The notes under the pieces are model-generated. The model was not told the DNA's origin. It saw only the letters and a list, made by a program, of their open reading frames with translations, and ran no database searches. The position numbers were made by a program, and so were the translations under genes. Shown one piece after another: positions 1 through 4,995 of a stretch of 5,285 nucleotides of DNA. The stretch covers positions 1-5,285 of the forward strand of contig DBYG01000080.1 in assembly GCA_002310175.1 (NCBI GenBank). The letters are read 5' to 3'. How positions within the stretch are numbered: the stretch's first letter is position 1; each line of letters begins with the position of its first letter. This stretch comes from Bacteroidales bacterium UBA1192. Lineage in GTDB: Bacteria; Bacteroidota; Bacteroidia; Bacteroidales; Bacteroidaceae.

Positions 1-56
1 GACAACCAAAATCAGCAAATTACACTGAATCTGTCAACCAAAATCAGGAAAAGACA
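1..56. mobile_element. Probable outer end of an IS21-like insertion sequence (body off the left edge)
   Basis: Two direct copies of a 19-nt motif lie at 1-19 and 33-51, matching at 17 of 19 positions, with a 32-nt step. Read on the minus strand from position 56 inward, the sequence begins TGTCTTTTCCTGATTTTGG and then repeats CTGATTTTGGTTG further in. IS21-family elements characteristically end in TG...CA and carry several short repeats near each end, so this fits an element end at about position 56 with the transposase genes to the left. No transposase sequence is inside the window, so the assignment is an inference. Frame 1 happens to stay open from base 1 to a TAG at 82-84, so the tail of an upstream protein cannot be fully excluded. 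Confidence 0.4.
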
Positions 57-107
57 AGGTAGTGCCTTCGTAGTAGTAAGGTAGTAGGTTCGTAGTAGTA
101 AGGTATT
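56..107. repeat. 22-nt tandem repeat, two full copies plus a partial third
   Basis: Copies at 56-77 and 78-99 match at 19 of 22 positions; they differ only in a central triplet, GCC versus AGG. A third copy is broken off after AAGGTAT at 100-106. The 22-nt unit itself has half-period structure: GTAGT recurs at 59, 70, 81 and 92, with GTATT at 103, exactly every 11 nt. The array begins at the proposed insertion-sequence boundary, so the element may have inserted at the edge of a pre-existing array. The role is unknown; helical phasing would suit repeated protein binding on one DNA face. Confidence 0.75.
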
Positions 108-291
108 TCTGAGCACTCCAATTTTTAATTACTTCATATTCATTTCCTGATTCAATTAGAGACCTGAAGTTCAAAATTACTTTTGTTTAATTGGAAAAAT
201 GAATATCGGATATAAAACATGAAAGAGTTAAAGTAAAAGTATTATTTTTGAACTATCATTGATGAAAGTATGCCAAGGTCTGCTCAGAAAT
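105..291. repeat. 187-nt segment bounded by an 11-bp perfect inverted repeat
   Basis: ATTTCTGAGCA at 105-115 is repeated as its exact reverse complement at 281-291, with two further matching positions just inside the arms after a 2-nt mismatch. The bounded segment is AT-rich and carries promoter-like motifs on both strands. Its position directly upstream of a single large gene resembles the invertible promoter segments known from Bacteroides. A MITE-like relic is an alternative, although no target duplication is visible outside the arms. The repeat is plain in the sequence; the invertible-segment reading is an inference, and no recombinase gene is in the window. Confidence 0.45.
168..254. promoter_or_regulatory. 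Inner dyad with divergent -7-like promoter elements
   Basis: AGTTCAAAA at 168-176 pairs perfectly with TTTTGAACT at 246-254, and pairing continues inward after a 3-nt gap (TACTTTT at 178-184 against AAAAGTA at 235-241). Each arm contains a full match to the Bacteroidota -7 consensus TAnnTTTG: TATTTTTG at 243-250 facing right and TAATTTTG on the minus strand at 179-172. Neither has a good TTTG box at the expected 19-21 nt upstream, so promoter strength is uncertain. The rightward element would start transcription near 257, giving a leader of about 75 nt for the gene at 333. Confidence 0.3.
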
Positions 292-320
292 GAAACTTGG
301 TTAAGGGGGCAGTTTTATAA

Positions 321-327
321 AAGGGAG
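321..327 (+). promoter_or_regulatory. Ribosome-binding site for the helicase-nuclease gene
   Basis: AAGGGAG lies 5 nt before the ATG at 333. It is a better Shine-Dalgarno match than is usual in this phylum and supports 333 as the start. Confidence 0.45.
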
Positions 328-332
328 TTACG

Positions 333-3300
333 ATGAACGAGAGCATCGGAAAGGTGATAGTGAAAGCTATACGCACCGGAAAGTGGATATATATAACCTA
401 TTCAAGCGCGGGGGATTCTAAAACATACTTCTGGATAGCCATCGACGACATTGAATTCGGCAGCGATGATATCAGGCTAATTGTATCAATGTACAATCCA
501 GACAAGAATATTGACAGCGCTCTTCCAGGCAAACTTTATTTCAGTAAGGTACTTACGGCAAAGATTCTGGATTTTACAGAATATGATGTACCGGATTTGC
601 TATTGAATAAGCTGGAGCAGAACATGGGCCGATATGAATGGCTCAAATATGAGCAGGATATAAGCTACCTGCTTGACTATTATGATGACTGCAATTGGTT
701 TGACAAGGATCCATATCAGAAAGAGCATATTTCAGTTCCCGGCATAGATTATAATGTCTTGGTAAAAGAGAACGTATTTGAACTTAATACCGAGCAGAAG
801 AAATACCTGACCAAGATATACAACGGTTATACACGAAAAGAAAAAAAAACAGCCTGCAATGAGTTTGCAATTTCAAGACTTGCAATTACCAGAACAAGCA
901 ACAACAGGACCTATGTGGTCTGTTACAACAACGTATATTTCAATCCTTTCAAGGGCATTCTTAGCCTTGATGAAACACAGCGGTTCAATAAGACATTTCT
1001 GTTCAGGAAACTGACCGAGATGAACCGAACAGACAATGATGCAAGGGCAACACTTCTACAATACACTGATATGGACGTAGATACGTTCATAGAACAATTC
1101 AAGAAAGACCAGAAATGGGGATTGGAGATCATTGAAGGCAATCTCAAGTACGGTGAGATTATAAATACCATGCCTGAGATGATGATCATAGAGCGTGAGA
1201 TTCCCATTGATGTAAGAACCACATTTGATGCCATCCTGGACCGATATGAGAACGGGAAACTGAATGTTCCGCTCAAGTCATTCTTCGGAATGATAACCGG
1301 CCGCGACAACCAGAGGCGCAAAGAACCCAACATAATAATCTGTGACGAGAAGATAAACGTTGATCAGACCAGAGTTCTTTATAATGCCATGAAGCAACCG
1401 GTCACATACGTGCAGGGACCACCGGGAACCGGCAAGACACAGACAATCCTGAACGTAGTGTTGAATGGGTTCTACAATGACAAGACCATGATTGTCTGTT
1501 CATCAAACAACAAGCCTGTAGATGGAATCATTGAGAAACTTAAAATTGACTACTGGAACCGCCCTATTCCATTCCCGTTCCTGCGACTGGGTAACATGGA
1601 ACAGGTTGACAAAGCCCTGGACAGGATAAGGGAACTGTTTGCATACACATCAAACCTTGAACCAAATGAAGAAAAGATAGACCGGATCAAGACATCTACC
1701 AACAACAAGAATGAAAAGCTGTGCGAAATACTCAAACGACAGGAAAAGCACGTCAAGCTGGATAGTTTTTACAAGGATGCAATGCAGTTACAGAAGAGTG
1801 TAGGACTGATGGGAATTAACAACCAATTCTCCAGGAATATTACAAGGCATATTGAGAACCTAGAGACAGAGTTGGCCAGAAACCCTGAGGTTAAGAATGA
1901 GGAGGTCCTTGCACTATTTACACCGCTGACTAAAGACAATCAACTCATTCAATGGATGTACTTTACTTCATTGAAACACGTACTGTTATTGCAGAAATCG
2001 GCATACAATGACTTGCGGGAACTGTGCGACATTCCCGACAAGCAGTTGAGAACACGCACTTTCAATGAATGGCTGGCCATTGATGAGAATATGAAGCGGT
2101 TTACCAAGGTCTTCCCTATAATATTCACCACTAACATTTCAGCACAAAGACTTGGCACACCCAACTTTATGTTTGACCTGGTTGTAATGGATGAAGCCGG
2201 TCAATGCAATGTGGCGCAATCACTGATTCCCATAACCAAAGCCCATTCCTTATTGCTGGTGGGTGATCCGGAACAGTTACGGCCTATAGTGGTGATAGAG
2301 GATTCCATCAACATGATGCTCAGGGAAAAGCACTCCATACCCCAAGATTATGACTACAAACGGAATTCCATACTTGACGTTATGAGGAACCACGACTCCA
2401 TATCACAGTATGTATTACTAAAATACCACTACAGGTGCAGCCGCAAAATCATAAACTTCTCTAATAGGAAATATTACGACTCAAAACTGGACCTGGGACC
2501 AATCAAGGAGAACGGAGAATTGGTTCTTCTAAACGTGAAGAATGTAAACTCAGTAGTCAAGAACCAGGCATGGGAAGAAGCCGATGCCATTATTGATTAC
2601 TTAAAACGGAACGGCTATACAAATACAACTATAGTAACGCCTTTTGCCAACCAAAAGGAACTGATAAATGAAAGGCTTGTTAGAGAAGGCATAGATGGTA
2701 TCACTTGCGAAACTGTACACGCAATGCAAGGCGGTGAAAGCGATACTATTATACTCTCAACCGCCCTATCGCCCGGCACAAGGGACAAAACCTTTGAGTG
2801 GGTCAAGAACAATACGGAACTGATCAATGTGGCTGTCACCAGAGCAAGAAAACGACTTGTTGTGGCTTGTGACGAACAAGTGTTAACCACACTGTCACAT
2901 GGCCAACGCAGCGACATTCTAGATCTTGTACAGTACGTTAAAAGCCAAGGAACCACCCAAGTACCACTGAATGAAGAACTGAAAGTAGAATTGGGCAAAT
3001 CAAATAACAGCTATTACGAGAGAGAATTTTACAAAACCATCTCACAGTTCTGCTCCGTTCATCAGACATTCGAGGCCAAACGCAATGTGCCTTTCAGCAC
3101 GTTCTTTGCTGATGATGAGGAACTAAGCCAACTGAAATATGAGTTTGACTGCGTTCTGTATGAAAAGAAATGGTATTCACGCAACCCAATACCCAAGATT
3201 GTTATTGAAATAAACGGAGGTGAACACTTCGGCAACAAAGCCCGTGAAGCCTCCGACCGCCGCAAAGCTGAAATATGCCACCAAAAGAAAATAGAATTCC

Positions 3301-3425
3301 TAATGATTCCCAACACATTCGTAAAATCATACGAACAGCTACGAGAGATTATCCTCAACTCCAAGGATACTTCTGATACACAGTTGTCGTTGCTGGATGA
3401 GATGGAACGTAACGGAACGTTATAG
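333..3425 (+). CDS. SF1 (Upf1-like) helicase with WYL-like N-terminus and C-terminal Vsr/DUF2726-like nuclease
   Basis: This is a predicted cytoplasmic nucleic-acid motor fused to a nuclease. Residues ~8-85 look like a WYL-type beta-barrel (AIRTGKWIYITY, then FSKVLTAKILDF); residues ~90-340 are unrecognised. The SF1 helicase core is complete: Q motif near Gln345, Walker A GPPGTGKT 362-369, motif Ia SSNNKPVD 390-397, DEAG Walker B 620-623, motif III GDPEQL 644-649, motif IV around YHYR 698-701, TPFANQ 769-774, motif V ETVHAMQGGESD 793-804, and motif VI VAVTRARKR 833-841. The C-terminal ~140 residues fit a Vsr/DUF559/DUF2726-type PD-(D/E)XK fold, with candidate catalytic residues Glu898, Asp939 and Glu959 (EINGGEH), then DRRKAEIC 975-982. 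No signal peptide or membrane segment is seen. The start has a good ribosome-binding site. Helicase-Vsr fusions are known in anti-phage defence; a defence role here is inferred. The gene looks monocistronic and converges on the Rpn gene. An A9 tract at 841-849 could permit frameshift switching. Confidence 0.93.
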   Translation: MNESIGKVIVKAIRTGKWIYITYSSAGDSKTYFWIAIDDIEFGSDDIRLIVSMYNPDKNIDSALPGKLYFSKVLTAKILDFTEYDVPDLLLNKLEQNMGRYEWLKYEQDISYLLDYYDDCNWFDKDPYQKEHISVPGIDYNVLVKENVFELNTEQKKYLTKIYNGYTRKEKKTACNEFAISRLAITRTSNNRTYVVCYNNVYFNPFKGILSLDETQRFNKTFLFRKLTEMNRTDNDARATLLQYTDMDVDTFIEQFKKDQKWGLEIIEGNLKYGEIINTMPEMMIIEREIPIDVRTTFDAILDRYENGKLNVPLKSFFGMITGRDNQRRKEPNIIICDEKINVDQTRVLYNAMKQPVTYVQGPPGTGKTQTILNVVLNGFYNDKTMIVCSSNNKPVDGIIEKLKIDYWNRPIPFPFLRLGNMEQVDKALDRIRELFAYTSNLEPNEEKIDRIKTSTNNKNEKLCEILKRQEKHVKLDSFYKDAMQLQKSVGLMGINNQFSRNITRHIENLETELARNPEVKNEEVLALFTPLTKDNQLIQWMYFTSLKHVLLLQKSAYNDLRELCDIPDKQLRTRTFNEWLAIDENMKRFTKVFPIIFTTNISAQRLGTPNFMFDLVVMDEAGQCNVAQSLIPITKAHSLLLVGDPEQLRPIVVIEDSINMMLREKHSIPQDYDYKRNSILDVMRNHDSISQYVLLKYHYRCSRKIINFSNRKYYDSKLDLGPIKENGELVLLNVKNVNSVVKNQAWEEADAIIDYLKRNGYTNTTIVTPFANQKELINERLVREGIDGITCETVHAMQGGESDTIILSTALSPGTRDKTFEWVKNNTELINVAVTRARKRLVVACDEQVLTTLSHGQRSDILDLVQYVKSQGTTQVPLNEELKVELGKSNNSYYEREFYKTISQFCSVHQTFEAKRNVPFSTFFADDEELSQLKYEFDCVLYEKKWYSRNPIPKIVIEINGGEHFGNKAREASDRRKAEICHQKKIEFLMIPNTFVKSYEQLREIILNSKDTSDTQLSLLDEMERNGTL

Positions 3426-3438
3426 ATTAAACCAAATT

Positions 3439-3456
3439 AATAGGTTTTCCCCTATT
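3439..3456 (+). terminator. Weak hairpin just after the helicase-nuclease stop
   Basis: AATAGG at 3439-3444 pairs with CCTATT at 3451-3456 around a 6-nt loop, 14 nt past the stop codon. There is no T-tract after it, so termination for the rightward gene may rely on this stem together with the larger hairpin downstream. Confidence 0.2.
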
Positions 3457-3463
3457 GCACGGC

Positions 3464-3513
3464 TAACAAAAACAAGCGGTTCAATAAATACTACACAGTA
3501 CTATTGAACCGCT
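3464..3513 (-). terminator. Intrinsic terminator of the Rpn gene
   Basis: AGCGGTTCAATA at 3475-3486 pairs perfectly with TATTGAACCGCT at 3502-3513 (12 bp). After a small internal loop a further 4 bp (TACT 3489-3492 with AGTA 3497-3500) close an ACAC loop. On the minus strand the stem is followed by TGTTTTTGTTA (3474-3464), a U-rich tail, 28 nt past the Rpn stop codon. On the plus strand no T-tract follows, so it is a poorer terminator for the helicase gene, though the stem may still block read-through. Confidence 0.75.
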
Positions 3514-3541
3514 CGATATGTAGATTGGATAAGCAATACTA

Positions 3542-3724
3542 TTATAGTTCTGCTATCTGGTCTTGGGTCAGGCCGGTGATATCGGCAATCAAGGCTGTGT
3601 CCATCCCTCGGGCTTTCATTGCGCGTGCGGTATCAGCAAGCCCTTCAGCGCGACCTTCAGCACGTCCGCGGGCTTCGCCTTCGGCTTTACCTTCTGCAAT
3701 GCCGTCCTGGCGGGCCGTGCGCAT
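3542..3724 (-). CDS. Possible nested short Rpn product (C-terminal 60 residues)
   Basis: Met255 of the Rpn frame (RMRTARQDG...) is preceded by AGAAGAG, 4 nt from the ATG. Starting there would yield a 60-residue peptide made of the Ala-Glu-Gly tail and the terminal helix. Met249 (start at 3742) would give 66 residues. Some Rpn genes in other bacteria are reported to make a short C-terminal protein from an internal start that acts as antidote to the full-length nuclease. Here the internal start is only a candidate, because Bacteroidota depend weakly on Shine-Dalgarno pairing. Confidence 0.25.
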   Translation of the reverse strand: MRTARQDGIAEGKAEGEARGRAEGRAEGLADTARAMKARGMDTALIADITGLTQDQIAEL

Positions 3725-4486
3725 ACGGCTCTTCTGGTCCATCTCATACATGAACTCGCGGAAATACCGGTCTTGAAGTTCTGGTGTCATGTTTGCAAAC
3801 ATAGTGGTTTCAAATAACTTGTCCAAATTTTTGTCCTTAAAATAAGCGGGAATCTCTTTCATCCTGCCAAGATTACAGAACAGATAGAGCATGTTGTCAA
3901 GCTGCCCGTCCAGCTCACTGATCTGCTTGTTAAACTTGGGCAGCTCTATTGTTACGTAGTGAAGTGTGTCGGTAAGCATGATCCCGTCATCGCGGTCATT
4001 CCTCAGGCTGTAGTGGTTTACCACCTCGGGGTTCTCCTTGACGCCGGAAAGCAGGAAGTCCAGGATGCCTATCACATACAGCTCCGGGTACTCAAACCCC
4101 TCCTCGCCACGTTTAAGGGTGTTACGCAGCGTATAGCTGGAGTAATAGACCATACGGTTGTTGAAATCGCTCTGCTTGGCACACTGCATCTCGACCGTAA
4201 TGTGCGCCCCGCTCTCTGTGGTACAGTTGATGTCGTAGATGGAGCGGCGTTTATCCGGATTGTCCGGCATCTGCTCCTGCGGGCCCAGCGTGACGCTCAC
4301 TATGTGCTTATCGGGCAGGATGCTATCAATAAGCAGCAGCAACAGATCCTCCCTGCCATGCATTCCGAATACGAACTTGAACGCAAAGTCAATCTTAAGG
4401 TCAATGTACTTGATCCCGTAACGGAGGGCCTTTTCCATGTTCTCTTCGTGAGTGGTCTCACGGTCTTTTGTGTTCTTTGGTTTCAT
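3542..4486 (-). CDS. Rpn-family PD-(D/E)XK nuclease / putative transposase
   Basis: This 314-residue protein opens its conserved part with YIDLKIDFAFKFVFG (27-41), the hallmark of the Rpn/PDDEXK_2 family. These are DNA endonucleases linked to recombination and, for some members, phage defence. Candidate catalytic residues are Asp33, Asp85 (IYDINC) and the Glu99-x-Gln101 pair (VEMQC), which replaces the classical ExK as is usual in this family. Residues ~130-250 form the family's helical middle. The tail at 264-283 is an Ala-Glu-Gly/Arg-Gly run, followed by a short helical end (ADITGLTQDQIAEL). The length is normal and no key residue is missing. Met1 lacks a Shine-Dalgarno sequence; Met17, preceded by GAAGAG, is an alternative start that still keeps the whole domain. 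It is monocistronic, with a promoter at 4620-4651, a structured leader and its own terminator. By eye its base composition is more GC-rich than the convergent helicase gene, suggesting separate origins. Confidence 0.92.
   Translation of the reverse strand: MKPKNTKDRETTHEENMEKALRYGIKYIDLKIDFAFKFVFGMHGREDLLLLLIDSILPDKHIVSVTLGPQEQMPDNPDKRRSIYDINCTTESGAHITVEMQCAKQSDFNNRMVYYSSYTLRNTLKRGEEGFEYPELYVIGILDFLLSGVKENPEVVNHYSLRNDRDDGIMLTDTLHYVTIELPKFNKQISELDGQLDNMLYLFCNLGRMKEIPAYFKDKNLDKLFETTMFANMTPELQDRYFREFMYEMDQKSRMRTARQDGIAEGKAEGEARGRAEGRAEGLADTARAMKARGMDTALIADITGLTQDQIAEL
3638..3697 (-). repeat. Degenerate repeat encoding the Ala-Glu-Gly-rich Rpn tail
   Basis: Residues 264-283 of the Rpn protein are built from degenerate AEGK/AEGE/ARGR/AEGR/AEGL steps, each ~12 nt in the DNA. 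Such tails are typical of the family and tend to vary in copy number. The synonymous variation between units suggests the array is not freshly expanded. The charged, alanine-rich composition predicts a long helix, possibly for oligomerisation. Confidence 0.7.
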
Positions 4487-4561
4487 TTCTGAATGAAAGT
4501 ATTAATTGTTAATAAAAGGGTGAACTATAACCCGTTGGCACATACGTGCGGTAACACACTA

Positions 4562-4604
4562 AAGGCGCTCCACCAACACCTGTGTCGTGCCGATGGAGCG
4601 CCTT
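4562..4604 (-). promoter_or_regulatory. Perfect 11-bp hairpin in the rpn 5' leader
   Basis: AAGGCGCTCCA at 4562-4572 pairs with TGGAGCGCCTT at 4594-4604 around a 21-nt loop. It lies downstream of the predicted rpn transcription start (~4613) and 76 nt before the start codon, so it should form in the leader RNA. Only three U residues follow it, so it is not a good intrinsic terminator. A role in leader RNA stability, translation control or protein binding is possible. It matches no riboswitch class I recognise. Confidence 0.55.
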
Positions 4605-4619
4605 ACGGTATTAGCTGTG

Positions 4620-4651
4620 CAAACATAATTGTTTATGACAATTTATCCAAG
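4620..4651 (-). promoter_or_regulatory. Bacteroidota-type promoter for rpn
   Basis: On the minus strand, TATGTTTG (4627-4620) matches the -7 consensus TAnnTTTG fully. CTTG (4651-4648) matches the -33 TTTG at three of four positions, and the 20-nt gap is the standard spacing. Transcription would start near 4613, giving a leader of about 125 nt. Confidence 0.6.
4627..4643. promoter_or_regulatory. Dyad in the rpn promoter spacer (candidate operator)
   Basis: AATTGT at 4627-4632 and ACAATT at 4638-4643 form a perfect 6-bp inverted repeat around 5 nt. It lies almost wholly between the -7 and -33 elements of the rpn promoter, where a bound repressor would block polymerase. The arms are AT-rich, so chance occurrence is possible. 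Confidence 0.35.
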
Positions 4652-4726
4652 CTTTTTACCTGAAATACTCCAATGTATTATTGCATTGCCGACTGCTCTC
4701 AGGCTGCTATCTCTCTGTCTTGTCTT

Positions 4727-4814
4727 ATAGGTTAGCCATAGTCCAGGCTGCTTTGTGCCATACTAAATGGGTATGGCTAACCTATGGCTATCCTATGGCA
4801 ACTCTATGGGTAGA
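4727..4814. repeat. Iteron-like 11-nt phased array with inverted copy and alternative hairpins
   Basis: Four tandem 11-nt units lie at 4771-4781, 4782-4792, 4793-4803 and 4804-4814. Their consensus is close to CTATGGCTAAC, with TATGG recurring at 4772, 4783, 4794 and 4805. An exact inverted copy of the unit is at 4731-4741. With its flanks it forms a 14-bp perfect stem between 4727-4740 and 4772-4785. A competing 7-bp stem (GCCATAC 4757-4763 with GTATGGC 4771-4777, 7-nt loop) uses the same bases, so the two cannot form together. The function is unknown; repeated binding of one protein or a structured RNA are both plausible. Confidence 0.7.
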
Positions 4815-4995
4815 GCGAGAGTAAAACGAAGTTGATTCGAGTGTAGCGAGTCTTAAGAAAGCGAAACGACTAAAAGAAATGATCCCCCATTGCGGCGTTT
4901 GTGGTCAAAATAATGGCAGAAATCGTCTGCAATACAAATAAATTCAGTAACTTTATGCTCGGTTTATTTTTCGTTGAACTAACCTTATTTCAGTT

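Larger units (their letters stand above)
1..332. other. Non-coding region upstream of the helicase-nuclease gene
   Basis: No convincing coding sequence is seen on either strand. From left to right it holds the probable IS21-like end, the 22-nt tandem repeat, an IR-bounded AT-rich segment with promoter-like motifs, and a purine-rich ribosome-binding stretch just before the start codon at 333. Confidence 0.7.
4487..4995. other. Divergent intergenic region with regulatory and repeat structure
   Basis: No coding sequence is supported over these 509 nt. Moving right, it holds the rpn leader with a strong hairpin (4562-4604), the rpn promoter and dyad (4620-4651), a 9-nt direct repeat CAGGCTGCT at 4700-4708 and 4744-4752, the 11-nt phased array (4727-4814), a GCGA-rich stretch (~4813-4872), and an AT-rich lead-in to the gene at 4996. 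A possible -7 element for that gene, TATTTTTC at 4965-4972, lacks a matching -33 box. Confidence 0.65.

Noticed and set aside
1..84. Frame open from the left edge to a TAG at 82-84, possibly the end of an upstream gene
   Set aside because: The translation runs through the direct repeats and the 22-nt array and looks non-protein-like; the insertion-sequence end explains the bases better.
56..107. CRISPR-like repeat
   Set aside because: The copies are directly adjacent with no unique spacers, and no cas gene is present.
273..300. Small hairpin CCAAG...CTTGG before the helicase start
   Set aside because: Only 5 bp with an 18-nt loop, expected by chance in this length of DNA.
923..1333. 136-codon minus-strand open frame inside the helicase gene
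   Set aside because: Antisense shadow of a conserved coding sequence, with Ser/Leu-rich low-information translation; the same holds for the other minus-strand frames at 1550-1756, 1949-2164, 2615-2998 and 3062-3364.
3959..4492. 177-codon open frame on the plus strand opposite the Rpn gene
   Set aside because: It is fully antisense to a clear Rpn-family coding sequence with intact motifs, and its translation shows no recognisable domain. It is a shadow frame produced by the GC-richer gene.
4562..4604. Integron attC site or intrinsic terminator
   Set aside because: No integron core-site pairs (GTTRRRY/RYYYAAC) flank the stem, and the stem is not followed by a real U-tract on either strand.
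4727..4814. Replication origin (iterons)
   Set aside because: The repeats are iteron-like, but there is no initiator gene and no clear DnaA box beside them, so an origin call is not supported.
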